Shown here in pieces: positions 45,577 through 55,206 of a stretch of DNA of 64,000 nucleotides (position 1 is its first letter; each line of letters starts with the position of its first letter). Both the position numbers and the translations under genes were made by a program. The stretch comes from Clostridium luticellarii (GTDB lineage Bacteria > Bacillota > Clostridia > Clostridiales > Clostridiaceae). Location of the stretch: assembly GCF_002995845.1 (NCBI RefSeq), contig NZ_PVXP01000003.1, positions 1 through 64,000 on the forward strand. Direction: 5' to 3'. Under the pieces are notes generated by a model, which saw only the letters and a program-made list of their open reading frames with translations, was not told where the DNA came from and did not search any database.

Positions 45577-46287
45577 TTAACCTTTAACAAAAAAATTCTT
45601 GATTTCATTTAGCTCGTTCTCATCCGTCAAAATATCATCTTTGTGTTTCTCCAGCTCATCCTCTTCTTCATTCTTTCCCTCTGGATTATCCTTCTTAATC
45701 TCTAAAGAAGTATCTCCATCATTTTGATCTGCTTTTTCTATTTCTTTCTCCTTTATGGAATCAGCTTTAGGAGAACGATCCTTTGAAACATATTCATTCA
45801 ATTCATAGCCTATATCATAACTTTTTACAAAATCTTTTTCCATATCATCAAACATTTCCAATTGGGTTTTCATGAAATTTCTAAACTTGGTTCTAAATTT
45901 GCCAAATTCCTGTTTTACTCTCTCAAATTCATCATTTATTTGAATAACATCGCTATGGGCTTTGTCTATTATCTTCTGAGCTGCATCATTGGCATTTTTA
46001 AGTATAAATTCACTTTCCCTTTTAGCATTCTCCTTGGCCTGCTCGGAAGCATTCTGAGCTAACAAAAGAGTATTTTGTATGGTATTTTCCATTTTATTGT
46101 AGTGATTTATCTTGTCCTCTACAGATTGAAGCTTTTCCTTTATAAAAGAATTCTCCTTTTGCAGTGATTCATAATCCTCTGCTATCTTATCCAAAAATTC
46201 ATCTACTTCATCTATATTATACCCTCTAAGGCTTTTTTTAAATTCCTTATTCGTTATTTCTACAGCATTTATATGCATTTCTGACAC
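45577..46287 (-). CDS. divIVA: Cell division protein DivIVA
   Basis: A 236-residue DivIVA-domain protein that binds negatively curved membrane at septa and poles and recruits Min or sporulation partners. The membrane-binding N-terminus FKKSLRGYNIDEVDEFLDKI (about 16-35) is typical, followed by a coiled-coil domain (about 40-165) and a charged, Glu/Lys-rich tail. The tail is longer than in B. subtilis. It closes the yggS-sepF-yggT-ylmH operon, where divIVA is normally found. Confidence 0.95.
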   Translation of the reverse strand: MSEMHINAVEITNKEFKKSLRGYNIDEVDEFLDKIAEDYESLQKENSFIKEKLQSVEDKINHYNKMENTIQNTLLLAQNASEQAKENAKRESEFILKNANDAAQKIIDKAHSDVIQINDEFERVKQEFGKFRTKFRNFMKTQLEMFDDMEKDFVKSYDIGYELNEYVSKDRSPKADSIKEKEIEKADQNDGDTSLEIKKDNPEGKNEEEDELEKHKDDILTDENELNEIKNFFVKG

Positions 46288-46293
46288 CTCAAA

Positions 46294-47070
46294 TCAACTA
46301 AATTTTTTTACAAGGAGTTTATACCTACCGCTTCCAGTAAGTCCAATCTCTCCCGCAATTTTAAACTTTCCATGACCTTTCACCGTTATTGTACAATAGT
46401 CTTTCGCCAATTTATCCTTTCTGTCCACAGGCAGATAGTCAAGAAGAACTTTTCCCTGTTTAATTGCTTCTCCCGATTTGTTTCTGGATAAATTGCACAG
46501 GGAACTTACCATACAATCCATTCTAAAAGAAGAGACATTTAAAACATAGTTTTTAAAGCTGTAGTTGGGAATTTCACCTGTATGGGTATCCACCTCATTC
46601 ACTTCACAGGGACAACTTCCCACACTATTCAGATTTATCTTCACATAATCGCTTATATCTCCACAAGCAGCTAAATAACACAGATCACCTTTTTTGAGTA
46701 TCAGATCCCCAAATTTTTCTCTTTTGATTCCAAGAGACATCAGACTTCCCAGATAATCGCTGTGCTGTAACTCTGCAAATTTGGATTTACAATGTATTTC
46801 CAGTAATTTTACAGGATAATTACATTCTACAGGATATTCTGAAAATGCCACCATTCTCCTCTCTGCATCCTTAAATATACCATAACTATATACCTTCAAT
46901 TTGATTTCTTCACTGAGTTCATACAGGGTATTCCATATGACAGGAGCATAAAATTCCGGCATATAGATGACCCTATGGCTTTTTTGTGCTAAAATTACCT
47001 TGTCATATATGGGCAATACACTATTTTCCTTACAAAAATAAAATCTATCTACAAAATTTTTCTTTTTCAT
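46294..47070 (-). CDS. ylmH: YlmH RNA-binding protein (S4 domain)
   Basis: A 258-residue protein with an N-terminal alpha/beta domain (about 30-175) and a C-terminal S4 domain (about 180-258, with the VKGHGKFKIAGEIGLTGSGRYKLLV segment). YlmH binds ribosomal large-subunit complexes in Bacillus in ribosome quality control and is linked to division genes by location. The order sepF-yggT-ylmH-divIVA is universal in Firmicutes. A GGGAAGATC site precedes the ATG. Confidence 0.93.
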   Translation of the reverse strand: MKKKNFVDRFYFCKENSVLPIYDKVILAQKSHRVIYMPEFYAPVIWNTLYELSEEIKLKVYSYGIFKDAERRMVAFSEYPVECNYPVKLLEIHCKSKFAELQHSDYLGSLMSLGIKREKFGDLILKKGDLCYLAACGDISDYVKINLNSVGSCPCEVNEVDTHTGEIPNYSFKNYVLNVSSFRMDCMVSSLCNLSRNKSGEAIKQGKVLLDYLPVDRKDKLAKDYCTITVKGHGKFKIAGEIGLTGSGRYKLLVKKFS

Positions 47071-47099
47071 GATCTTCCCTGCTCATATCTATGTCATTT

Positions 47100-47366
47100 T
47101 TAAAGTATAGAAAATACAATTCCTCTTACTATATCTATCATAACAAAAGCTATTATCGGTGAAAAATCCAGGGGAAGCCCCGGCATAAGTTTTTGCTGAA
47201 GAATTCTTCCAGGCCTCATAAGAGGTTCGGTAAATACATGTATAAGATCTGTCAATGCATTACCTCTTCCAGGCATAACCCATGATAAAATAACATCTGC
47301 GATAATAGCAATTTCCAAAAATCTAAATAAGAGAGATAATGCCAAAGCTAAGGTATTGCTTATCAT
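47100..47366 (-). CDS. YggT family membrane protein
   Basis: An 88-residue protein with two membrane segments (about 3-20 and 65-85) and the YggT signature VMPGRGNALTDLIHVFTEPLMRP in the loop. Members are division-linked in many bacteria, but the function is unknown. The ATG at 47366 is chosen because GGAGG lies five bases upstream; a TTG 12 bases earlier lies inside that site. It is 51 bases from sepF. Confidence 0.9.
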   Translation of the reverse strand: MISNTLALALSLLFRFLEIAIIADVILSWVMPGRGNALTDLIHVFTEPLMRPGRILQQKLMPGLPLDFSPIIAFVMIDIVRGIVFSIL

Positions 47367-47416
47367 TTTTGCCTCCAAAAATACTTATTTTAAATATGGT
47401 ATATCTATATTATTGT

Positions 47417-47881
47417 CTACTTCCAGCCAAATATTCCCTTTCCCGACAGCTCATTTTTTAAATCACTGCTCACTTCCACACTGGAAGGTGAAAGTATGTA
47501 TACACCTTTTTCTATTTCTTCCAAATCTCCGCCCAGGGCATAACTAGCACCGCCCATAAAATCAAGCAGCCTTTGAGCTATTCTGGTTTCAAGGCCTGTA
47601 GTATTTATAACTACAATTTTTCTATTTTTGAGTTCATCACATATATCTGCTGCCTCTTCATAAGTAGTCGGCTTAACTATTCTCACTTTAGCGGATATAG
47701 TAGTATGTATACTTACAACTTTATTCTGCCTTTTAGAATTTACAATAGGTTCCACTGTTTCAAAATTATTCGTATTTTTTCTCTCCCTGTCATCTTCTAT
47801 TTCCTCTAAATCTTCATCTTCTTCCAGATCATCTTCAAGACCTAGAAATCCCATCATCTTGTTTATCATTTTGCCAGCCAT
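47417..47881 (-). CDS. sepF: Cell division protein SepF
   Basis: A 154-residue SepF, which binds FtsZ and the membrane to arrange the septal ring. The N-terminal amphipathic membrane helix is [15 protein letters not shown]; an acidic linker follows (about 15-65). The conserved SepF core (about 66-150) has [20 protein letters not shown] and the [23 protein letters not shown] segment. AGGAGG precedes the ATG. Confidence 0.95.
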   Translation of the reverse strand: MAGKMINKMMGFLGLEDDLEEDEDLEEIEDDRERKNTNNFETVEPIVNSKRQNKVVSIHTTISAKVRIVKPTTYEEAADICDELKNRKIVVINTTGLETRIAQRLLDFMGGASYALGGDLEEIEKGVYILSPSSVEVSSDLKNELSGKGIFGWK

Positions 47882-47892
47882 AAAAATACCTC

Positions 47893-48558
47893 CTATTTAT
47901 TATAATTTCTTTTCCCAAATATGCCTTCTCCAATTCTAACTAAATTTGCCCCTTCTTCAACTGCAATTTTATAATCATGAGTCATTCCCATAGACAATAC
48001 ATCCATGCTTATATTTTTAAACTCTCTTTTTTTCAAGTTGTCAAAAATAGACTTCATTTTTTTAAAATAAAACCTACAGCTCTCTTCATTTCCCTTTGGA
48101 ATTACAGCCATCAATCCTTTTACCACAACACTTGTACAGCTTTCACAGGCCTCCAGTAAGCCTTCTAAGTTTTCCTCATATATGCCAGTTTTGCTTTCCT
48201 CACGCCCTATATTTATCTGAATTAAAGTATTTGCAGTCAACTTCTCTGCACTATAATGCTTCTCCAGCTCATTGAGCAGCCTTACACTATCCAATGAATG
48301 AATGAGGTAAACCTTGCCAACTATATATTTTACCTTGTTCCTCTGCAGATGGCCTATCAAATGCCACCTTATGTCCTTGGGAAGTTCAGGCTCTTTATTT
48401 ATAAGTTCCTGTACCTTGTTTTCGCCAAAATCTCTAATACCCACATCATATGCACTTTGTATATCTTTTACAGGCTTGGTCTTTGAAACGGCTACTAATA
48501 CAACTTTTTTTCTATTTAAATTCTCTTCTATATTATTTAAATTTTCTTCAATTGACAA
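47893..48558 (-). CDS. yggS: YggS family PLP-binding protein
   Basis: A 221-residue PLP homeostasis protein of the alanine racemase-like fold. The PLP lysine lies in VAVSKTKP near 25-31. [10 protein letters not shown] and [14 protein letters not shown] near 55-75 and [22 protein letters not shown] near 195-216 are typical. The TTG at 48558 is preferred because GGAG is nine bases upstream. It is the first gene of the sepF-divIVA operon and is preceded by a sigma-H-type promoter. Confidence 0.93.
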   Translation of the reverse strand: MSIEENLNNIEENLNRKKVVLVAVSKTKPVKDIQSAYDVGIRDFGENKVQELINKEPELPKDIRWHLIGHLQRNKVKYIVGKVYLIHSLDSVRLLNELEKHYSAEKLTANTLIQINIGREESKTGIYEENLEGLLEACESCTSVVVKGLMAVIPKGNEESCRFYFKKMKSIFDNLKKREFKNISMDVLSMGMTHDYKIAVEEGANLVRIGEGIFGKRNYNK

Positions 48559-48606
48559 TAATACCGTCTCCTTTATTGTTAAACACAATTATACATATAA
48601 GTTATT

Positions 48607-48633
48607 ATTCTTCATAGAAATCAAAATTCCTTC
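48607..48633 (-). promoter_or_regulatory. Candidate sigma-H promoter of yggS-sepF-divIVA
   Basis: Minus strand GAAGGAATT (48625-48633), 11 bases, then GAAGAAT (48607-48613), matching RnAGGAwWW, 11, RnnGAAT at every defined position. It lies about 50 bases before the yggS TTG. Next to it is an all-AT inverted repeat (48636-48661) that may end the DUF881 transcript. Confidence 0.6.
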
Positions 48634-48705
48634 AAAAATTAATTATTTTTTTAATTAATTTAACTAATTCAATACAATTTAATGATATAAATTGTAAAAA
48701 GCACT

Positions 48706-49431
48706 CTAATCCTTATTTTTCATAAACTCCACTTTGTAATCCCCACTGTATGCCGGCACTTTTATACTATCGGATTTGGTAACTACTGCCACTATTTTTC
48801 TTGTCATCATCACTTTTAAATAATTTTCATTCGACATCATATAATTGTAGAGCACATCTTTATTCCCGATGGCATAAATAGAAAAGGGCGAGGCAATTTT
48901 TATCCCATTTACCCTTAAAAATGGACCACTGCAATAGATTTCGGAAGTATCAACCATCCTGTGTCCATTTATGGAAATAGCCTCTGCTCCTGCATTTTTT
49001 AAGTCATTCATTACCTGTATCACGTCAGTATTATGTACAAGTCTCATCTGATATTGAAATGCATTCAATCCATCTTCCATAGCAGCATCATTTAAAAATA
49101 TTTTTATTCCCTGTCCTTGTACAGGCATCTTGCCAAGTTCCATGTTATTCTGATTTAACTCCTGTTTTATCTCCGCTACCACCTGAGCTTCATTTTCTTC
49201 ATTGTCTTCATATTTTTTCAATTTGTTGTAATTATCACTATATTGCTGGGACAGTGCCAATATCTGATTATGCAGTTGATTTTTATAGTTATAGGCATCC
49301 TGATATTGTTTTGCACTTAAAAACACCCTCTTATTGGTGCCGTCATCTACGAGGCTGATATTCATGGATATCAATACACCTATAATCACCGAAGCTATAA
49401 AAACAAAAATATTAGCTTCATTGCTTTTCAT
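48706..49431 (-). CDS. DUF881 protein (division-associated), second copy
   Basis: A 241-residue protein with an N-terminal membrane helix (about 7-25), a coiled-coil stretch and a C-terminal DUF881 domain (about 90-241) with the SINGHRMVDTSEIYCSGPFLRVNG segment. It is a paralogue of the gene at 49804-50526, with sbp between. The ATG at 49431 is preferred because GGGGTGAG lies upstream; it overlaps sbp by 14 bases. Function is unknown; DUF881 genes cluster with division genes. Confidence 0.88.
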   Translation of the reverse strand: MKSNEANIFVFIASVIIGVLISMNISLVDDGTNKRVFLSAKQYQDAYNYKNQLHNQILALSQQYSDNYNKLKKYEDNEENEAQVVAEIKQELNQNNMELGKMPVQGQGIKIFLNDAAMEDGLNAFQYQMRLVHNTDVIQVMNDLKNAGAEAISINGHRMVDTSEIYCSGPFLRVNGIKIASPFSIYAIGNKDVLYNYMMSNENYLKVMMTRKIVAVVTKSDSIKVPAYSGDYKVEFMKNKD

Positions 49432-49783
49432 TTTTCTCACCCCATAGATGTAATTTGTTCTTTTCCAGCAATAGTCTCCTTATAATTGCAAAATTATCAA
49501 ATATTCTCCCGCCAAAAACTATAACTGCTGCCAGATATATGGGCACTCCCAGTTTATCACCCAGATAGGCAAGTCCCGCAGCAAGTACTGCATTTCCAAA
49601 AAAGCCAGATATAAAAATGTCCGTTCGAAAACTTTTTGACAGATTGGCTCTTATGGCTCCAAACACGGAATCCAGGCAAGCTAAAATCGCCACTGACATA
49701 TAGGGTGAAAATTTATCTGGAATATTCACATTCCAAATCACTCCTATAATTATTCCAAATATAAGACCGATAAATGCTATCAT
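49418..49783 (-). CDS. sbp: Small basic protein Sbp (DUF1290)
   Basis: A 121-residue protein with about three or four hydrophobic segments and the DUF1290 signature SPYMSVAILACLDSVFGAIRA near 27-47. In Bacillus the homologue sbp is between divIB and ftsA with DUF881 proteins ylxW and ylxX. The same arrangement occurs here. It overlaps the downstream DUF881 gene by 14 bases. Confidence 0.9.
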   Translation of the reverse strand: MIAFIGLIFGIIIGVIWNVNIPDKFSPYMSVAILACLDSVFGAIRANLSKSFRTDIFISGFFGNAVLAAGLAYLGDKLGVPIYLAAVIVFGGRIFDNFAIIRRLLLEKNKLHLWGEKNEKQ

Positions 49784-49803
49784 GTTTTTATCACACCTTT
49801 AAA

Positions 49804-50526
49804 TTATTCCTTTATAGGTTTAGCATACTCAAATTTATATGCTCCATTATACTTTTTTATAGTTATATTATTCACCTTGTCAAATTTGACATCACATATA
49901 TTTTTTATATCTGCAAATACTTCTGGAAAACTCATAGCACTGTACAGTAAATTCTTATCTCCTATAGCTTGTATGGTTATCTTTCTGGAAGGAGATATCT
50001 TTTCATCATTTATCAATATATAATTTCCCGCAGTTCTTATGCCCGTCCTAGAAACAATCCTTATATCGTTTATGGATATGGCTTCGGCTCCTGCAAATTT
50101 AAGTTCATTCACCAGGTAGACCAAATCCTTGTCGGTTATATTATTGTCCACACCAGCAGTTCCTCCAAAAAGGTTTTTATTATTAGGGGTAAGATATATA
50201 ACTATTCCAGGCCCATTTACATCCACTGCTCCCGTAAGTACCCTGGTATCATCCAGCTGCTGCAAAAGATTTTTCGTAGAATCGCTTCTGCCTGCTGCCG
50301 CATCTTCATAACCTTTCACTTTATTTTGAAGTTCATTCACCTTCGTCTCCAGTGCTTTCTTTTCCTTTTTATACTGTTCTATTGTCACCGTAACATCTGT
50401 ATTGCTTTGATTGCCTAAATTCAAAGTATTCTCCTGCTTCATCAACACCTTAAATTGATAGGCAACCATAAATCCGAGTATGCAGCACACTAGAGCAACA
50501 CTAATCTGTGAGGCAAATTTACGCAT
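49804..50526 (-). CDS. DUF881 protein (division-associated), first copy
   Basis: A 240-residue membrane protein with an N-terminal helix (about 7-26), a coiled coil near 48-75 and a DUF881 domain whose NDIRIVSRTGIRTAGNYILINDE segment is typical. It follows divIB by six bases and is homologous to the gene at 48706-49431. AGGAGG precedes the ATG. Function is unknown. Confidence 0.88.
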   Translation of the reverse strand: MRKFASQISVALVCCILGFMVAYQFKVLMKQENTLNLGNQSNTDVTVTIEQYKKEKKALETKVNELQNKVKGYEDAAAGRSDSTKNLLQQLDDTRVLTGAVDVNGPGIVIYLTPNNKNLFGGTAGVDNNITDKDLVYLVNELKFAGAEAISINDIRIVSRTGIRTAGNYILINDEKISPSRKITIQAIGDKNLLYSAMSFPEVFADIKNICDVKFDKVNNITIKKYNGAYKFEYAKPIKE

Positions 50527-50532
50527 TTTATC

Positions 50533-51306
50533 TTATCCTCCTACCTTATATACCGGATTACCATTAAATCTTACATCTATGTATCCCTTGGCACCATTTA
50601 GTTTTTCTTGAAGCAATATATTAAGTGCTTTGTTCATCTTCACGTCCATATTTTTTCCACTTCCAAGCTTTACACACATATCGCTAAAATACACCTTTAT
50701 ATCCAGCGGATTACTCACATCTGCATAAGTAATTGGAAGAGGCATATTATTATTAACAATTATGTTTCCCAGAGAAGTCACAATTTTTACCTTTCTCTCA
50801 TCTTTCCCGCTGCCTGCGGTTTTACCCATATCCGTCTTAGTATAATCAATTCCATCCAATTTAATAAGATGCATATTGTTTATATTATCTATTTTCTGAA
50901 GTAAGATACCATTTTTATCTATGATATAATACTTTTTATAGCTTTCACAGTAAAATACTGCTTCCCTTTCTTTAACATTTATATTGACAATGGTAGGAAG
51001 TTGTCTGCTTATAACTACATCTCCTATGTATGGATTACTCAATATCCTGTTACTCGCATCCTTCAGATTAACATAAAATATATTATTTCCCACACGTATG
51101 TTGGAATTGTCTATAATATCCCTGCTCAAAACATTTTTATTTCCATGTACTTCAATACGCTGTATATTGAAATACGGAAGTTTTAAACAAAGTGTAAAAA
51201 ATAGTGCCAGTAGAAACAACAAAAAAATAAGAATTCTTCGCAGTCTCCTTTTCTTTCGTCTTTCTGCAATCATCTGGTTATCCATTTTTGTTGAAGTTCC
51301 ACCCAT
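50533..51306 (-). CDS. divIB: Cell division protein FtsQ/DivIB
   Basis: A 257-residue DivIB. A basic cytoplasmic tail (KKRRLRR near 18-24) is followed by a membrane helix (about 25-43), a POTRA domain (about 47-115, starting FNIQRIEVHGNKNVL) and the FtsQ beta domain. In B. subtilis DivIB works with FtsL and DivIC in the septal peptidoglycan machinery. It precedes DUF881-sbp-DUF881. A strong terminator separates it from ftsW. Confidence 0.9.
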   Translation of the reverse strand: MGGTSTKMDNQMIAERRKKRRLRRILIFLLFLLALFFTLCLKLPYFNIQRIEVHGNKNVLSRDIIDNSNIRVGNNIFYVNLKDASNRILSNPYIGDVVISRQLPTIVNINVKEREAVFYCESYKKYYIIDKNGILLQKIDNINNMHLIKLDGIDYTKTDMGKTAGSGKDERKVKIVTSLGNIIVNNNMPLPITYADVSNPLDIKVYFSDMCVKLGSGKNMDVKMNKALNILLQEKLNGAKGYIDVRFNGNPVYKVGG

Positions 51307-51452
51307 CCCCTACCAACTCACCTTTTAATTTAAATGTAAAATTCTATAAGATATATATATATTAACACTTAACAAAATTAATTTCATTAAAATAATCATT
51401 AATTTTTTATATATTTTTTCTTACAGTAATATTAATAATCCATCTCCAAATA

Positions 51453-51484
51453 AACATAGCATTACACTTATGCAATGCTATGTT
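51453..51484 (-). terminator. Terminator after ftsW
   Basis: AACATAGCATT (51453-51463) pairs perfectly with AATGCTATGTT (51474-51484) over a 10-base loop. It abuts the ftsW stop at 51485. It implies that divIB and the genes after it need their own promoter. Confidence 0.85.
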
Positions 51485-52603
51485 TTATCCATATTCACTT
51501 TGTCTTGATATGTTCAGCAGCACACCCATTGCCACCATGTTAATTACAAGTGATGATCCGCCATAACTTATAAAGGGCAGCGGCACGCCTGTTACCGGCA
51601 TGGATCCTGTTACAACTGCTATATTTATTATGGCCTGCACTGCAATAACCGAGGTTATCCCTGTAGCCAGAAGTGTTCCATAAGTATCCCTTGCTTTTAC
51701 GGCAACTACAACACCTCTCCATACAATAACTATAAACAGTATAACAATAACTGTACACCCTATAAGTCCCAGCTCTTCTCCTATAATGGAAAATATAAAA
51801 TCATTGTGAGGTTCTGGAATGTAATAGCACTTTTGTCTTGATCTGCCAAGCCCTACTCCCCATATTCCTCCGGAGCCCAGGGCCAAAAGAGACTGAATCA
51901 GCTGGTAGCCGCTGTCTTTGGGATCCGCCCAAGGATTTAAGAAACTTGTGAATCTGGCCATTCTATAAGGCTCAAAAATTATTCCCGCTATCCCTGCCAG
52001 AGCCACCAGACCCACCACTCCAATCATATGGGTAATTCTGGCTCCGGAAACATAGAGAACTATCATCGTAACTATCATTATTACAGCAGCTATACTTAAA
52101 TTTTTCTCTGCAAATACCAAACCCGCATAAAACCCTGAAACCAGAAGATATGGTATAACTCCATAGAGCAGTGTTCCTATTTTTCTGCCGCCCTTTACTT
52201 CTATACTTTTAGCCATATACAACACCACAATGTACTTAGCTATTTCAGAAGGCTGGAATCCAATAGAACCTACTCTTATCCATCTCTGGGCACCTTTCGT
52301 TGACTCAAAGGCAAATACTGCAAGCAATAATATTACAGATATTATCATAAGAAGTTTCGTATACTTCTTTATAATCCTATAATCAAATTTTATAGTAAAG
52401 AACATTAAAACCGTCCCTATTACCGCCCATAATCCCTGTCTTTTCAGAAAAAACATGCTATCCTGTATACTTTTATCAAAAAATGCCATGTAAGAACTGG
52501 CGCTGTAGACCATCACCACTCCAATGGCTACCAATAACATTATAGTCGAGAACAGTATGAAGTCTATAGAGCCCATTTTAGTCTTTGACTTGCTAATTTT
52601 CAT
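51485..52603 (-). CDS. ftsW: SEDS peptidoglycan polymerase FtsW/SpoVE
   Basis: A 372-residue SEDS glycosyltransferase with about ten membrane helices. Conserved stretches include VMVYSASSYMAFF near 30-42, GFQPSEIAKY near 115-124, NPWADPKDSGYQLIQSLLALGSGG near 226-249 and GVPLPFISYGGSSL near the C-terminus (about 338-351). It polymerises lipid II at the septum with a class B PBP. FtsW and SpoVE cannot be told apart from the sequence; position in dcw permits either. The terminator at 51453-51484 is immediately downstream. Confidence 0.93.
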   Translation of the reverse strand: MKISKSKTKMGSIDFILFSTIMLLVAIGVVMVYSASSYMAFFDKSIQDSMFFLKRQGLWAVIGTVLMFFTIKFDYRIIKKYTKLLMIISVILLLAVFAFESTKGAQRWIRVGSIGFQPSEIAKYIVVLYMAKSIEVKGGRKIGTLLYGVIPYLLVSGFYAGLVFAEKNLSIAAVIMIVTMIVLYVSGARITHMIGVVGLVALAGIAGIIFEPYRMARFTSFLNPWADPKDSGYQLIQSLLALGSGGIWGVGLGRSRQKCYYIPEPHNDFIFSIIGEELGLIGCTVIVILFIVIVWRGVVVAVKARDTYGTLLATGITSVIAVQAIINIAVVTGSMPVTGVPLPFISYGGSSLVINMVAMGVLLNISRQSEYG

Positions 52604-52682
52604 AAAAATCCTCCTAGATTATTACTGCCGGGGCTGGCAAAAGCACATCATGTTTCATATCTCAATCACTCATAATTTTTAA

Positions 52683-53636
52683 CTACAGAGCTAAAAATCC
52701 AAATAAACACAATATCACTGTAATTATACAAAATATAGAAACCACCTTAGTCTCATGCCAGCCTGAAAGTTCAAAATGATGGTGTATAGGTGACATTTTA
52801 AAAATCCTCTTACCTGTAAGCTTGAAGGAAGCTACCTGAAGTATAACCGACAACGCCTCAATCACATATATTCCACCAATTATTATAACCAATAATGGAA
52901 GTTTTAATATCATGGCCACAGCAGCTACTGCCCCTCCCAGTGCCAGAGAACCCGTGTCCCCCATAAAAACTTTTGCAGGAAAAGCATTATATCTTAAAAA
53001 TCCCAGCAGAGCTCCTGCCAAAACCGCACAGAATACAGCTAAAGTTATATGTCCCATAGCGAAACTCACCAATGCCAAAAAAGTCATCACCAGCAAAGTG
53101 ACAGAGGTAGCCAGCCCATCCAGACCATCCGTGAGATTTACAGCATTGGTGGTAGCTGCAAAATATACTATTATAAATGGAATATAAAATTTCCCCAAAT
53201 CCCAGGTTCTATGTAAAAAAGGCACTATTATAGATGTACCTATATCCGGATTAGTCGCAGAATAACAGGCAAATATCGCAGATGTTATAAGAAGAAGTAT
53301 CATTTTCTGATAGGCTCTAAGACCCAGATTCCTTTTTTTTATTATTTTCAAAATATCATCAACGGCTCCAATTATTCCAAATGCCACAAAGGCATATAGA
53401 GCTATCATGGCTTCATCTGAAGGGTTTTTTACCAGTATTGCCATGGTAATAAAAGCTGCCAATATAAATATTATCCCCCCCATGGTGGGCGTTCCTGCTT
53501 TTTTTAGATGACTTTTAGGCCCCTCTTCTCTTATGCTCTGTCCAAATTTGAACTTATGGAGAATTGGTATTAAAATCGGACCTTCTAAAATTGATATTAA
53601 AAATGCTATTAGAACAGAATATACAAGTCTATTCAT
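52683..53636 (-). CDS. mraY: Phospho-N-acetylmuramoyl-pentapeptide transferase
   Basis: A 317-residue polytopic enzyme (ten helices) that makes lipid I from UDP-MurNAc-pentapeptide and undecaprenyl phosphate. The catalytic segments are present: the DD pair near 106 (AVDDILK), [10 protein letters not shown] near 170-180, FMGDTGS near 230 and HHHFE near 291. [10 protein letters not shown] near 48-57 is conserved. The ATG at 53636 is preferred because GTGGA is seven bases upstream. Confidence 0.97.
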   Translation of the reverse strand: MNRLVYSVLIAFLISILEGPILIPILHKFKFGQSIREEGPKSHLKKAGTPTMGGIIFILAAFITMAILVKNPSDEAMIALYAFVAFGIIGAVDDILKIIKKRNLGLRAYQKMILLLITSAIFACYSATNPDIGTSIIVPFLHRTWDLGKFYIPFIIVYFAATTNAVNLTDGLDGLATSVTLLVMTFLALVSFAMGHITLAVFCAVLAGALLGFLRYNAFPAKVFMGDTGSLALGGAVAAVAMILKLPLLVIIIGGIYVIEALSVILQVASFKLTGKRIFKMSPIHHHFELSGWHETKVVSIFCIITVILCLFGFLAL

Positions 53637-53673
53637 AACTATATCCACTCTGAATCAACAGAGCTTTCACCTC

Positions 53674-55068
53674 CTAGTAACTGCTGTTTTTCTTTAGTGC
53701 TTCTGCTATGACCTCAAATTTCATAAGCCTTGAAGCTTTTACAAGTATTGTATCCCCTACTTTAATATATTTATTTAAAAGGAAATCCAGAACTTCTTCT
53801 TGTTTATTAAAAAACATAAATTTTCCATTTTTGTTTCTGGAATCAAATCCTCTTTCAAAGTCCCTGCTGTGCTCTCCCAATGCTATAAAAAGATCCACAT
53901 TATTTTCAGCCGCATATCTTCCAACTTCTTCGTGCATCTCACAAGCTGCATCTCCAAGTTCTCTCATAGTTCCAAACACAACTATCCTTCTGCGGGATTT
54001 GAAATTTTTTAAAACATCTATTGCAGCTTCCATGGATTCAGGATTGGCATTATAGCTGTCATCTATCACGCTGTATTTTTCGCCCTTGCATATATCCATT
54101 CTGAGTGCAGTGGTTTCTATGTTTTTAAATCCCTTTCTTATCTCTTCATAAGTCATATTCAAAAGTCTTCCACAGGCAACCGCCAGCAGTGAATTCACTA
54201 TGTTGTACTTTCCCGGTAAATTCACCACAAAGCTCTCCCCTGTTCCAACTCCATTTTCACATACCTTGAATCCAACAGAATCTTCATTTACCACCACATC
54301 ACAGGCGGAAATATCCGCAGGTTTTTCCAGTCCGACTCTCTTTAGCTGAAATCTTCCGCCTTTTAATTTCCCCAGAAGATCATTATCTGAATTTATCACC
54401 AGAATATTGTCCCTTGAAAAGAAATCCGTTATTTCCAGCTTTGCCTTTAATATATTTTCCCTGCTTCCCAGAATGCCTATGTGTGCCCTGAGCACATTGG
54501 TTATCACTGCCATATCCGGTTTTGCAGCCTCAGCCATATTGTGTATTTCCCCGGCACTGTTCATTCCCATTTCCAGAACTGCCACTTCATAGCCATTGTC
54601 CAACTTAAAAAGCATATGAGGTAGTCCTATCTGGTTGTTGAAATTTCCCTCCGTCTTGAATACCTTGAATTTGGCACCCAGCACAGATGCAATTATATCC
54701 TTGGTGGTGGTTTTACCTGCAGAACCCGTTATCCCTATTATTTTTACATGGAGTTTGCTCCTGTAAAATCCAGCCAGATCCAGCAGTGCCTTACCTCCAT
54801 TTTCCACCTGAACTACAGTGGTACATCCATCTATTTCATCTTTGCGGAATTTGACTTCATCCACGATGCAAATAGCCGCTCCTTTTTTACTCGCTGCAGC
54901 TGCATATTCATTCCCATTAAAATTTTCTCCTTTTAGGGCAATGAATATATCACCCTGCTCCAGTTTTCTCGTATCCGTACTCACATTTTTATATCCGCCA
55001 TATTTTCCTTTCAATATGACCCTGCCCCTTACAGCACTTACTATTTCCTCAAAACTCATATACTCCAA
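53674..55068 (-). CDS. murF: UDP-N-acetylmuramoyl-tripeptide--D-alanyl-D-alanine ligase
   Basis: A 464-residue Mur ligase that adds D-Ala-D-Ala to UDP-MurNAc-tripeptide. The ATP loop GITGSAGKTTTKD lies near 110-122, and the conserved Asn-Asn-Gln-Gly-like segment is EGNFNNQIGLPHML. The central His and Lys region follows. A TTG at 55068 (LEYMSFEEIV) is the likely start, since AGAGGGG lies eight bases upstream. A longer reading to 55149 is a translation of repeat DNA and is rejected. Confidence 0.93.
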   Translation of the reverse strand: MEYMSFEEIVSAVRGRVILKGKYGGYKNVSTDTRKLEQGDIFIALKGENFNGNEYAAAASKKGAAICIVDEVKFRKDEIDGCTTVVQVENGGKALLDLAGFYRSKLHVKIIGITGSAGKTTTKDIIASVLGAKFKVFKTEGNFNNQIGLPHMLFKLDNGYEVAVLEMGMNSAGEIHNMAEAAKPDMAVITNVLRAHIGILGSRENILKAKLEITDFFSRDNILVINSDNDLLGKLKGGRFQLKRVGLEKPADISACDVVVNEDSVGFKVCENGVGTGESFVVNLPGKYNIVNSLLAVACGRLLNMTYEEIRKGFKNIETTALRMDICKGEKYSVIDDSYNANPESMEAAIDVLKNFKSRRRIVVFGTMRELGDAACEMHEEVGRYAAENNVDLFIALGEHSRDFERGFDSRNKNGKFMFFNKQEEVLDFLLNKYIKVGDTILVKASRLMKFEVIAEALKKNSSY

Positions 55069-55079
55069 AGACGACACCC

Positions 55080-55206
55080 CTCTTTTCAATTCACAATTCA
55101 CAATGAACATCTTACAGTTGACTATTGACAATTCTTTTATAATACACAATTTACAAATCCCAGCAATTGTACACTGTCAATTCTCAATTGTTCATTGTCA
55201 ATTCTC
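55080..55206. repeat. Repeat-rich murE-murF junction
   Basis: Minus-strand copies of AATTGACAATGAACAATTG-type words occur throughout, for example GAGAATTGACA twice and variants of TTCATTGTGAATTGTGAATTG. The stretch overlaps the last codons of murE and continues to just before the murF ribosome binding site. Confidence 0.7.

Noticed and set aside
48636-48661. AT-only inverted repeat as a confident terminator
   Set aside because: AAATTAATTA and its complement form a stem of only A-T pairs with a six-base T loop. It could end the DUF881 transcript, but this is too weak to list as a terminator.
55069-55149. N-terminal extension of MurF to the ATG at 55149
   Set aside because: It is a translation of intergenic repeat DNA and lacks MurF similarity.
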